Shown: in pieces, positions 11,931 through 20,350 of the stretch | Position numbering within the stretch: the first letter of the stretch is position 1 | Layout of the letters: every line of letters starts with the position of its first letter | The notes under the pieces: model-generated | Told to the model about the DNA's origin: nothing | Databases searched by the model: none | The model's input: only the letters and a program-made list of their open reading frames with translations | Assembly (NCBI RefSeq): GCF_900109205.1 | Contig: NZ_FNZB01000001.1 | Span: forward strand, 1,116,001-1,180,000 | Length of the DNA stretch: 64,000 nt | Reading direction: 5' to 3' | Source: Sphingomonas sp. OV641 | Lineage (GTDB): Bacteria; Pseudomonadota; Alphaproteobacteria; Sphingomonadales; Sphingomonadaceae | Made by a program: the position numbers and the translations under genes

Positions 11931-12808
11931 TCCTGGCGCTGACCGGCGGTACCGGCTTTGTCGGCCGGGCTACGATCGAAACCGCGCTGGCGGCCGGACA
12001 TCAGATCCGCGCGCTGACCCGTCGGCCTCAGCCTGATCGCGACAGGGTGACGTGGATCTCCGGCGCGCTGGACGATGTGGCGAGCCTGGCCGCCCTGGCC
12101 GACGGCGCCGATGCCGTCATTCACATCGCCGGCGTGGTCAACGCGCCCGACCGTGCGGGCTTCGTGGCCGGCAATGTCGAGGGAACCAGAGCCGTCGTCG
12201 CGGCGGCGGGCACGCGCCGGCTTGTGCATGTGTCATCACTGTCCGCGCGCGAGCCGGACTTGTCCGTTTACGGCTGGTCCAAGCGGGAAGCGGAACGGAT
12301 CGTCGCCGAAAGCGACAGTGACTGGACGATCGTGCGGCCAACGGGCGTCTATGGCCCAGGCGATACCGAGCTTCGTGACATGTTCCGGCTCGCGCGGTTC
12401 GGACTGGCCTTTCTGCCCCCGCCGGGGCGCGTTTCCCTGATCCATGTCGAGGATCTCGCACGCCTGTTGGTGATGCTGGTGCAGCGCCCCGGCGCACGCG
12501 AAACCTTTGAGGTGGATGATGGCAGGGCCATGACGCATGCCGATCTCGCCGCGGCGATCGGCCGGGCAGTGGGTCGCCGGGTGCTGCCGATGCACCTACC
12601 CAAGCCGTTGATGCGGGTCGGTGCGCGGCTCGATCGCATGGCGCGCGGACATGGCGCAAAGCTGACGCTCGACCGGGTCGACTATCTCAGCCACCCGGAC
12701 TGGGCGGCGGCGGCCGAGCTGCGTCCGCCGGCGGCGCTCTGGTCACCTGCCATCCCGCTCGAACAAGGCTTGGCGCAAACCGCGCGGTCTTACGGCATCG
12801 CAGGATGA
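11927..12808 (+). CDS. NAD-dependent epimerase/dehydratase family protein, probable CerR-like reductase
   Basis: 293 residues, starting at a GTG overlapping the proB stop. It is an extended short-chain dehydrogenase: nucleotide-binding LTGGTGFVGRA at residues 4-14, and the catalytic pair Tyr115 and Lys119 in VYGWSKREAE, followed by WTIVRPTGVYGPGD. The position directly before an acyl carrier protein and spt matches the Caulobacter order, where the neighbouring epimerase-like gene cerR reduces the 3-keto group of the sphingolipid intermediate. I infer the same role here; the sequence alone proves only the dehydrogenase family. An NDUFA9-like or sugar epimerase role is the alternative. Confidence 0.72.
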   Translation: MILALTGGTGFVGRATIETALAAGHQIRALTRRPQPDRDRVTWISGALDDVASLAALADGADAVIHIAGVVNAPDRAGFVAGNVEGTRAVVAAAGTRRLVHVSSLSAREPDLSVYGWSKREAERIVAESDSDWTIVRPTGVYGPGDTELRDMFRLARFGLAFLPPPGRVSLIHVEDLARLLVMLVQRPGARETFEVDDGRAMTHADLAAAIGRAVGRRVLPMHLPKPLMRVGARLDRMARGHGAKLTLDRVDYLSHPDWAAAAELRPPAALWSPAIPLEQGLAQTARSYGIAG

Positions 12809-12864
12809 ACACGCTTCCGCCGCATTCGATTGGCACCTCGCCCGCTTGCAGCTAAGGACCCGGC

Positions 12865-13107
12865 ATGAGCGACCGCGACAGCATCTTCGACACCGTCAAG
12901 GCCCAGATCGAACCCTTCAACAAGAAGGGCGTGACCGTGACGGAGGCCACCACCTTCCAAGGCGATCTCGAATGGGATTCGCTGACGGTGATGGACTTCG
13001 TCGCCGCGATCGAGGACGAATTCGACATCATCATCACGATGAACATGCAGGCTGAGATCGAGACGGTCGGTCAGCTTGCCGATGCCGTCGCCAAGCTGAA
13101 GAACTGA
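12865..13107 (+). CDS. Acyl carrier protein dedicated to serine palmitoyltransferase
   Basis: 80 residues, typical ACP size and acidic. The phosphopantetheine attachment motif is DSL in LEWDSLTVMDFV, with Ser39 as the modified residue. It lies 57 bases after the CerR-like gene and 98 bases before spt. Sphingomonas spt is known to have a small acyl carrier protein encoded next to it, which presents the acyl thioester to Spt; the position here matches. It is more divergent than the general fatty-acid AcpP (long VTVTEATTFQGD lead-in to the DSL), which fits a specialised carrier. Confidence 0.88.
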   Translation: MSDRDSIFDTVKAQIEPFNKKGVTVTEATTFQGDLEWDSLTVMDFVAAIEDEFDIIITMNMQAEIETVGQLADAVAKLKN

Positions 13108-13205
13108 ACGCCCGTTTGTGCAGCGGGCGATGACCGGAACCATGCCGGGCGCGCGTCGCCCGGCGTTTCCACACGGCCCGATGCGAACGGTTGGGGATTG
13201 AACAG

Positions 13206-14468
13206 ATGACCGAAACCGGCCTCCAGGCAGAAGCACTGCCCGCCGATCCTGCCGAAGTGGCACCCGAACGCGACCTGTTCGACAAGTTCGCGCCCTTGAT
13301 CGCGGAGCGCCAGGCGCTGCTCGATTCCGGCGTGCGCGACCCGTTCGGGATCGTGATGGAAGAGGTGAAATCCCCGACCGTTGCCGTGATCAAGGGGCGC
13401 GAGACGATCCTGCTCGGCACCTACAATTACATGGGCATGACGTTTGATCCGGACGTGATCGCCGCCGGCAAGGAAGCGTTCGACCGGTTCGGTTCGGGCA
13501 CCAACGGCAGCCGCGCGCTGAACGGCACGTTCCACGATCACATGGAAGTCGAGCAGGCGCTGCGCGACTTCTATGGCATGTCCGGCGCCATCGTCTTTTC
13601 AACAGGTTACCAGGCGAACCTCGGTATCATCTCAGCCATTGCGGCAAAGGGTGAGTATATCATCCTGGACGCCGACAGCCACGCCTCGATCTACGACGGC
13701 TGCGCCATGGGCAATGCCGAGGTCGTGCGCTTCCGGCACAATTCGGTGGAGGACCTGGACAAGCGGCTAGGCCGGTTGCCCAAGGAGCCGGGCAAGCTGG
13801 TGGTGCTGGAAGGCGTCTATTCGATGCTGGGCGATGTCGCGCCGCTGAAGGACATGGTGGCGGTCGCGAAGAAGCATGGCGCGATGGTGCTGGTGGACGA
13901 AGCGCATTCCATGGGCTTCTTCGGCCCGAACGGCCGCGGCGTTTATGAAGACCAGGGATTGCAGGACCAGGTCGACTTCGTGATCGGCACCTTTTCCAAG
14001 TCGGTCGGCACCGTTGGCGGTTTTTGCGTGTCGAACCATCCCGAGTTCGAAATCCTGCGCTTCGTCTGCCGCCCCTACATCTTCACCGCCAGCCTGCCCC
14101 CCGCGGTGGTCGCATCCGCGACCGCCTCGATCCGCAAGCTGATGCATGCCGCCGACAAGCGCGAGCGGCTGTGGGCCAATACGCGCCAGCTTCACGCCGG
14201 CCTCTCGCAGCTTGGCTTCCGCCTGCCGACGGCGCAGCCCGAATCCGCCATCGTCGCCGTCCTTCTGGACGACCAGGAGCAGGCGGTGCGGATGTGGCAC
14301 GGCCTGTTGGAGGCCGGGCTGTACGTGAACGTCGCGCGCCCCCCGGCAACGCCCGCCGGCATGTTCCTGCTGCGCTGCTCGGTCTGCGCGGAGCACACGC
14401 CCGAACAGATGGCGCAAGTTATCGCGATGTTCGAGGCGGCGGGACGGGCCACTGGCGTGATCGCTTGA
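13206..14468 (+). CDS. spt: Serine palmitoyltransferase
   Basis: 420 residues, the same length as the well-studied Sphingomonas paucimobilis enzyme. It condenses serine with a long-chain acyl thioester to give 3-ketodihydrosphingosine, the committed step of sphingolipid synthesis. It is a soluble alpha-oxoamine synthase: LLGTYNYMGMTFDPDVIAA, FGSGTNGSRALNGTFHDHMEVE, VLVDEAHSMGFFGPNGRG, and the PLP lysine Lys265 in GTFSKSVGTVGG. The start at 13206 is preceded by GGGGATTGAACAG; an in-frame ATG at 13191 is less likely. Two GC-rich hairpins lie between acp and spt. The enzyme strongly supports a sphingomonad host. Confidence 0.97.
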   Translation: MTETGLQAEALPADPAEVAPERDLFDKFAPLIAERQALLDSGVRDPFGIVMEEVKSPTVAVIKGRETILLGTYNYMGMTFDPDVIAAGKEAFDRFGSGTNGSRALNGTFHDHMEVEQALRDFYGMSGAIVFSTGYQANLGIISAIAAKGEYIILDADSHASIYDGCAMGNAEVVRFRHNSVEDLDKRLGRLPKEPGKLVVLEGVYSMLGDVAPLKDMVAVAKKHGAMVLVDEAHSMGFFGPNGRGVYEDQGLQDQVDFVIGTFSKSVGTVGGFCVSNHPEFEILRFVCRPYIFTASLPPAVVASATASIRKLMHAADKRERLWANTRQLHAGLSQLGFRLPTAQPESAIVAVLLDDQEQAVRMWHGLLEAGLYVNVARPPATPAGMFLLRCSVCAEHTPEQMAQVIAMFEAAGRATGVIA

Positions 14469-14523
14469 TCGACGCCAGCGGGCCGCTTTCGCGAACCTTT
14501 TCCATCTGCTAATTCCCATCCCC

Positions 14524-16446
14524 GTGATCGCGGACGAGGGCGTCGACACTAAAGACGGGCCGGCCTCGGCCTGGCGCACCTTCACGCTGCTCGTGATGGG
14601 TGTGCTGGGGATTGGCGTGCTGGTGGCGCTGATCCTCGCACTCGGCGAGGCGAACCGGCAACGCGACCGCGCCGTATCGCTGCAGTCGCACAGCTATGAC
14701 GTCATGATCCTGGCGCGAACGCTGTCGGGCACGATTGCAAAGTCCGAAGCGTCGCTGGGGCGGTATGTCATTTCCGGCGATAAGCAACTCGGCCAGCTGT
14801 ATTTCGACGATTGGCGCCGCGCCGGGGAGCAGATCCAGCGGCTGGAGTCGCTCACCCGCGACGATCGCGGGCAACAGCGCCTTATGGCGCGTCTCCGCTC
14901 CGCCTATCGCAGCCGGGGCGAGGAGCTGTCGCTCACGGCGCTGTCGACGACCTACGGGAAAAACGAACAGGCACTGTCACGCTATTACGCTGCGCGACAG
15001 GCAGCGTCGCTCGACGAGCTACGCGTCGTGCTCGATGCCATCATCACCGGCGAGCGTGATGTGCTGCTGCGTCGCACGGCCGCTGCCATGGCGCTGGTAA
15101 ACCGCTCCACCAAGGCGGCATTCGTCTTCTCGGTCTTCGGCGTCCTGCTCCTGCTGGGCGCGCTGTCGCTGGGGTGGCTGACGGTACAGGCCCTGACCGA
15201 GCGCGCGATCGCGCAGGCGGAGGCGGATGCCGAGCGCGCCCGCGCCGAGGAACTGTCAGTCGCCGTCGACGAGGCCACCGATGAGCTGCGCACGCAGGAG
15301 GCGCGATTGCGGCAGGCGCAGAAGATGGATGCCGTGGGCCAGCTCACCGGCGGTATCGCGCATGATTTCAACAATATGCTGGCGATCGTTATTGGCGGAC
15401 TTGAACTCGCCCAACGATCCATGCCCAGCGGCGCGGATGAGACGAGCCGACATATCGAAAGTGCGCGCGAAGGTGCCTTGCGCGCCGCGGAGCTGACGCG
15501 GCGGCTTCTCGCTTTTGCCCGAGAGGGGCCGATCGACCCGCAGCCGATCCATATCACCACCCTCCTAGAGAATATGCGCGACCTTCTGGATCGCACCCTT
15601 GAGGACGGCATCCGGATCGAGATCGTCGATGCGACCGAAGGCGCCTATGTCCATGCGGACAAGGTGCAGCTGGAGAATTGCATCCTCAACCTGGCCGTCA
15701 ATGCGCGCGACGCGATGGATGGGCGCGGCGTGCTGACGATCAACGCTCGGCTGGAATGGTCGGACGACGGTGACTTCGTTGCGCTCGCCATTCGCGATAC
15801 GGGTTGCGGCATGACCCCGCAGGTGGCGGAGCGGGTGTTCGAGCCGTTCTTCACCACCAAGCCCGTTGGCAAGGGCACCGGCCTCGGCCTCAGCCAGATC
15901 TTCTCCTTCGTGCGGCAGCTGGGCGGCGACGTGGTGATCGACTCCGCGCCGGGAGCCGGGACCACGGTTCACCTGCGCATGCCCCGCGACACCACGTCGC
16001 AAACGCAGCTCGAAACCGAAAAGGCCGAGCCCGCGACGCCCGCCCCGGTCGGATCTCTTACCATTCTGGTGGTCGAGGATGATCCCCGGGTGCTATCCGC
16101 CACGACAGACGCGCTGCAGGAACTCGGCCATCATCCGATTGCCTGCGGCAGCCCGGTGCAAGCGCCGGCCATACTGGACCAACATGCGCCCGTCGACCTG
16201 ATCATCACTGACGTCCTGATGCCGGAGCAAACCGGCCCGGAGATGATCGCCGCCCTTGATCGGCGCCACGCGGGCATCGCCGTGCTGTTCGTCACCGGCT
16301 TTGCCGGCGAAACCCGCGATCCGGAATTGTTCAGCGGCCACCACGTGCTGCGCAAGCCGTTCACGCTCGTCGCGCTCGAAAAGGCGATCGCCGAGGCAAT
16401 CACACGGCGTCAATCGAACGGACCGCACAGTCTGGCGGCTGAATGA
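14524..16446 (+). CDS. Hybrid sensor histidine kinase/response regulator with CHASE3-like sensor
   Basis: 640 residues from a GTG start. A membrane segment at about 20-42 and another at 199-221 flank a helical extracytoplasmic region resembling CHASE3. After a coiled linker, the HisKA domain carries the phospho-acceptor His280 in GGIAHDFNNMLAIV; the ATPase domain has NLAVNARDAMDG (N box), DTGCGM (G1) and GKGTGLGLS (G2); a C-terminal receiver has EDDP and the phospho-acceptor Asp563 in IITDVLMPE. It appears intact. It lies 55 bases after spt and before lptF on the same strand. No output regulator is adjacent, so its target is unknown; cotranscription with the lipid genes is an inference. Confidence 0.92.
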   Translation: MIADEGVDTKDGPASAWRTFTLLVMGVLGIGVLVALILALGEANRQRDRAVSLQSHSYDVMILARTLSGTIAKSEASLGRYVISGDKQLGQLYFDDWRRAGEQIQRLESLTRDDRGQQRLMARLRSAYRSRGEELSLTALSTTYGKNEQALSRYYAARQAASLDELRVVLDAIITGERDVLLRRTAAAMALVNRSTKAAFVFSVFGVLLLLGALSLGWLTVQALTERAIAQAEADAERARAEELSVAVDEATDELRTQEARLRQAQKMDAVGQLTGGIAHDFNNMLAIVIGGLELAQRSMPSGADETSRHIESAREGALRAAELTRRLLAFAREGPIDPQPIHITTLLENMRDLLDRTLEDGIRIEIVDATEGAYVHADKVQLENCILNLAVNARDAMDGRGVLTINARLEWSDDGDFVALAIRDTGCGMTPQVAERVFEPFFTTKPVGKGTGLGLSQIFSFVRQLGGDVVIDSAPGAGTTVHLRMPRDTTSQTQLETEKAEPATPAPVGSLTILVVEDDPRVLSATTDALQELGHHPIACGSPVQAPAILDQHAPVDLIITDVLMPEQTGPEMIAALDRRHAGIAVLFVTGFAGETRDPELFSGHHVLRKPFTLVALEKAIAEAITRRQSNGPHSLAAE

Positions 16447-16621
16447 CGCTGGCGCGGCACCAATCAACCGTTCCCCCGTTGTCCCCCATGATCGCGTTGG
16501 TTTCGCCTCTTCTCACGGCCTGGCATCGGTCAGCGATGTCATGCAAAGGGGGTGGCGCTTGCCGCCCGGTCCCCTATACCCGGCCATCCACCCGTCAGCC
16601 TGAGCTTCCCAGCCGCCGCCC

Positions 16622-17818
16622 ATGAAATCGATCGACCGCTACATGGCCCGGCTGATCGCGCTGCCGCTGTTCTCCACATTGGTGATCGCGGCAATGCTTC
16701 TGCTGCTGGATCGCATGCTCCGCCTGTTCGACTTCGTGGCGACGGAGGGCGGGCCGGTCAGCGTGGTGTGGCAGCTGCTCGCCAATCTCCTGCCGGAATA
16801 TCTTGGCCTGGGCATTCCGATCGGCCTGATGCTGGGCGTGCTGCTTGCCTTTCGGCGGCTCGCCACCTCGTCCGAGCTGGACGTGATGCGCGGCGTGGGG
16901 ATGAGCTACCGCCGGCTGCTGCGCGTGCCCTATATGTACGCGGTCGGGCTCGCGCTCATCAACCTTGCCATTGTCGGCTTCATCCAGCCGCGTGCGCGTT
17001 ACGCCTATGAGGGGCTTCGGTTCGAACTTCGCACCGGTGCGCTTGGCGCCTCGATCAAGGTGGGCGAATTCACCCATCTGGGCGATCGCATGACGCTGCG
17101 CATCGAACGCAGCCGGGACAAGGGACGCGAGCTTTCGGGCATCTTCGTCCGCGCGGAAACAGCGCAGGGCGACCGGATCAGCGTGACGGCGCAGCGTGGG
17201 CAATTCTTCGCGACGGACGATCCGAACACGATCATCTTTCGCCTGACGGATGGGACGCTGATCCACAATCGGGCGAATTTCCCCGCCCCGCGCGTCCTGA
17301 CCTTCAGCGCGCACGACCTTCCGATCGACCTTCCCAAGTTCGAGCAGTTCCGCGCACGCGGCGGGCGCAATCTGGAATATACGATTCCCGAGCTCGCCCG
17401 GATCGGGGCGACGAGCGGCAGTGAGGAAACCCGGCATGGCAGCCAGGCGGAGCTCTATTTCCGGCTGGCCGAAGTGCTGATGATGTTCCTGCTACCGCTG
17501 CTAGCCGTCGCGCTGGGCGTGCCGCCGAAGCGGTCCACTTCGGCACTCGGCGTGTTCGTGTCGATCGTAATGGTGGTCGCCTATCACAAGGTGAACCAAT
17601 ATGCGGCGTCAATCGGCGAGCTTGGCCGCGTGGATCCGTTCATCGCGCTCTGGACGCCGTTCGCGATCTTCGCCGCGCTGATCATCTGGATGTACTATAC
17701 CTTGGCCTATGTTCCGGGCGGACAGCCGATCGGCGCGCTTGAACGCGGGGCGAGCAAGGCGCTGAAGGCGATCACCCGCCGCATGCCCGGCCGCCGTGGA
17801 CGGGATACGCGCGAATGA
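16622..17818 (+). CDS. lptF: LptF-like permease (YjgP/YjgQ family)
   Basis: 398 residues with the YjgP/YjgQ layout: three N-terminal membrane segments (first RLIALPLFSTLVIAAMLLLL), a periplasmic beta-jellyroll (about 130-270), then three more membrane segments. The family signature FRRLATSSELDVMRGVGMS includes the conserved coupling region. LptF and LptG form the inner-membrane part of the LptB2FG exporter that moves lipopolysaccharide. Sphingomonads carry glycosphingolipids in place of LPS, and this pair sits next to spt, so the cargo here may be a sphingolipid. The ATG of lptG overlaps its stop (ATGA). Confidence 0.92.
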   Translation: MKSIDRYMARLIALPLFSTLVIAAMLLLLDRMLRLFDFVATEGGPVSVVWQLLANLLPEYLGLGIPIGLMLGVLLAFRRLATSSELDVMRGVGMSYRRLLRVPYMYAVGLALINLAIVGFIQPRARYAYEGLRFELRTGALGASIKVGEFTHLGDRMTLRIERSRDKGRELSGIFVRAETAQGDRISVTAQRGQFFATDDPNTIIFRLTDGTLIHNRANFPAPRVLTFSAHDLPIDLPKFEQFRARGGRNLEYTIPELARIGATSGSEETRHGSQAELYFRLAEVLMMFLLPLLAVALGVPPKRSTSALGVFVSIVMVVAYHKVNQYAASIGELGRVDPFIALWTPFAIFAALIIWMYYTLAYVPGGQPIGALERGASKALKAITRRMPGRRGRDTRE

Positions 17819-18906
17819 TCTCCTTCTTTCCGTCGCGCACCGTCGCCATCTACATGGGCAAGATGTTCCTGGTCCGCACCTTCGGCATTCTTGCCGGGCT
17901 GGTGCTGGTGCTTCAGGCGCTCGATCTGCTTGGCGAATCCGGCAAGATCCTGGCCGTGCCGGGGAACACGGACGCACAGGTGTGGCAATATATGTCGCTG
18001 CGCGTGCCGCAGATCATCGCGCGCTTCCTGCCCTTCTCGGTTCTTCTGGGCACGATCCTGACGCTGATCACGATGAACCAGAACAGCGAGATCGTGGCGC
18101 TGAAGGCTTCCGGCATGTCCGCGCACCAGGTGCTGGCGCCGCTGATCACCGCCAGTGTCGGGATCGCGATCCTCAGCTTCGCCTTCAACGATCGCATCGT
18201 TGCCCGCTCGACCGCGACACTCGCGCAGTGGCAGAAGGTGAACTACGGCAAGCTGCCGATCGACCGCGGCGACCGCGCGAACGTCTGGGTCCGCACCGCG
18301 GACGATCTGATCCAGGTCGACCAGATCCAGGGTCGCGGAGACCGTGCGAGGCTGGGCGGCGTGACCTTGTATGAGCGTGACGGCGGCCTGTTGAAGGCGA
18401 TCGTCACCGCCCCGAACGGCCAACGGCGGGGTGACGGGTGGGCGATCGGCCCCGCCCGCCGCTTTGATGTCGCGAGCGGCGCTATCACGGACGTGGGAAC
18501 GGTGGTGATCGCACGCGGCGTGACGCCGGATCAGTTCACGCTGTCGACCATCAACGCCGACGGCCTCTCGTTCCGCGCATTGAACGAGGCGATCGACGAT
18601 CTCGCCGCCGCCGGGCGCCCGACGAAGGCGCTTGAAGGTTCCTTATGGCACAAGCTGTCGGGCCCGCTTTCGTCCGTGCTGATGCCACTGCTTGGCGCGG
18701 TCGCCGCCTTCGGCATCGCCCGCTCGGGAAAGCTTTTCATCCGCGCCGTGATCGGCATGGCGTTGGGCTTCGCCTATTTCGTCGCGGACAATTTCGCGCT
18801 CGCGATGGGCAATCTGGGCGCCTACCCGCCCTTTCTGGCGGCCTGGGCGCCGTTTCTGCTGTTCCTGCTGATCGGCGAAGCGGTGCTGCTGCGCACCGAG
18901 GAATAG
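17815..18906 (+). CDS. lptG: LptG-like permease (YjgP/YjgQ family)
   Basis: 363 residues, the partner of the preceding gene and translationally coupled to it by a 4-base overlap. Layout is again three membrane segments, a periplasmic domain and three membrane segments. RFLPFSVLLGTILTLITMNQNSEIVALKASGMS is the cytoplasmic coupling motif, and the last membrane segments contain MPLLGAVAAFGIARSGK. It would dimerise with LptF over an LptB ATPase, which is not in the window. The location between spt and the desaturase/GNAT pair suggests a sphingolipid-related transport role, as proposed for the second Lpt set of Caulobacter. Confidence 0.92.
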   Translation: MISFFPSRTVAIYMGKMFLVRTFGILAGLVLVLQALDLLGESGKILAVPGNTDAQVWQYMSLRVPQIIARFLPFSVLLGTILTLITMNQNSEIVALKASGMSAHQVLAPLITASVGIAILSFAFNDRIVARSTATLAQWQKVNYGKLPIDRGDRANVWVRTADDLIQVDQIQGRGDRARLGGVTLYERDGGLLKAIVTAPNGQRRGDGWAIGPARRFDVASGAITDVGTVVIARGVTPDQFTLSTINADGLSFRALNEAIDDLAAAGRPTKALEGSLWHKLSGPLSSVLMPLLGAVAAFGIARSGKLFIRAVIGMALGFAYFVADNFALAMGNLGAYPPFLAAWAPFLLFLLIGEAVLLRTEE

Positions 18907-19086
18907 TTTCGCCGCTGCCTGCCCCCGCAGTGGGGCGTGTGGCTCTTTCATCGCCCGATTAGCGCCACGGCTGGCCGCTTTGGTCCAGCGTCTTCACGTG
19001 CAGGCCAAGGTCGTGAGGAGAAGGCGTTTGGGTTCCAGACCTCGCCGGATGATATGGTCGGCTGGTCGAGCACGCGTCGAAACGTA

Positions 19087-19123
19087 AAGGCCCTGTCCGG
19101 GCATGACGCGCGGACAGGGCCTT
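19087..19123 (-). terminator. Terminator after the fatty acid desaturase gene
   Basis: A perfect 13-base-pair stem (AAGGCCCTGTCCG at 19087-19099 and its complement at 19111-19123) with an 11-base loop. On the minus strand it is followed by TACGTTT, and it lies just beyond the desaturase stop. It could also act for lptG on the plus strand. The rest of 18907-19165 shows no coding signal. Confidence 0.75.
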
Positions 19124-19165
19124 GATCCGTTCGGCCGCCCTTTCGGGCGCCGCGACCTTGATGCG

Positions 19166-20254
19166 TCAGCGTGGCAGCATGGTGCTCCGCGCGATCTTCG
19201 CTACCAGGCCCGGCATGCCGGCATAGTTCGCCTTGTAATATGGCGAGTCCTTGTCGAGCACCGCGCTCAGCCGACGATGCGCCTCGCCAAGCGCATGATA
19301 CGGAAGGCCCGGCAGCAGATGGTGAAGCGCGTGGTAGCGCAGCCCGACCGGCGCCCACAATGCTGGCAGCGTGGCAGGCGGCGGCACGTTGACCGAGTCG
19401 AGATACTGAGCGGTCACCGTCATCGGCTCGCCCTCATTTTCCCAAAGGTGCGCGACCAGGGTGCGCAGCTGATTGATGACGGCGAGACCCGAGGCGACGC
19501 CGACCATGATCGCAAAGGCGCGGGCCGGGATCGTGCCGGTCGCCACCAGCGCGATCAGGGACATCGCCCAGATCGCGCACGCGGCCTCGATCCGGTTCCA
19601 CTGCTTCGCCGCCTCGCCCTCCGGCATGCGCCGGCGGAACTGCGGGTTGATCGCCAGTGCGGAATACCGCTCCACCACAATACGCCGCAGCCCCGGCACG
19701 ATCACCGACAGCGGCGACAGCACGCCGTAACGGAAGATCAGCGCGACAGGAGCGAGCGCCGCGATCAGCACGAACAGCGGAAGCGACCAGGGCTTCATCA
19801 GCGCCAGCGGGAGATATTCCGGATCCTCCGACGTGCCGTATCGCGTACGTGCGTGGTGCAGATTGTGCACCCCTTCGTACATGAAGGACGGTACCAGCAG
19901 CGGCACGCCAATCACCGCATTATACCCCAGCCGGAAGCCGGGCAGCGCGGCATGCTTTACATGCGTCAGTTCGTGGATGAAGCTCATCCCGCGGTAGAGC
20001 GCCAGCATCGACACCACGCCAGCGATCAGCGTGAGCCAAAGCGGGCCTGCCGCGATGGCGACGCCCAGTGCCACATAGCCGACCAGAGCCGACCCGAGCA
20101 GGTCCGCCCAGTAGATCGCCGGCCGCGGCGCATTCAGATCGCGGGTCAGCTCGGCAGCGGCCTTCAGCATGGCACGATCATCGGCGATCGGCACACGAGC
20201 GGCAGCCACAGAATTGGTCCGGGCGAAAGTCATGGTCGTCATAGGCATTTCCAT
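19166..20254 (-). CDS. Membrane fatty acid desaturase
   Basis: 362 residues of the membrane FA_desaturase family, a di-iron enzyme. The three histidine clusters are visible: HELTHVKHA, HNLHHART, and HALHHLLPGLPYHAL near the C-terminus. Four or more membrane segments lie between them (for example LIAGVVSMLALYRGMSFI). It could introduce a double bond or hydroxyl into an acyl chain or sphingoid base. It is divergent from the GNAT gene at 20351 and follows lptG in the opposite direction. The setting suggests a sphingolipid substrate, but ordinary phospholipid acyl chains or carotenoids cannot be ruled out. Confidence 0.88.
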   Translation of the reverse strand: MEMPMTTMTFARTNSVAAARVPIADDRAMLKAAAELTRDLNAPRPAIYWADLLGSALVGYVALGVAIAAGPLWLTLIAGVVSMLALYRGMSFIHELTHVKHAALPGFRLGYNAVIGVPLLVPSFMYEGVHNLHHARTRYGTSEDPEYLPLALMKPWSLPLFVLIAALAPVALIFRYGVLSPLSVIVPGLRRIVVERYSALAINPQFRRRMPEGEAAKQWNRIEAACAIWAMSLIALVATGTIPARAFAIMVGVASGLAVINQLRTLVAHLWENEGEPMTVTAQYLDSVNVPPPATLPALWAPVGLRYHALHHLLPGLPYHALGEAHRRLSAVLDKDSPYYKANYAGMPGLVAKIARSTMLPR

Positions 20255-20350
20255 TAGCCAGAGATAATGGCGACACAGTGGCTACAACACCCTCCCCTGC
20301 CACGGAAAGGCCGCTCGCCATGATCGCTTCAGGCGATTACAGGGCCGATC

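Noticed and set aside
13136..13170. GGAAC and CGTTT between acp and spt as an EcfG promoter
   Set aside because: The distance between the elements is over 20 bases and spans a hairpin.
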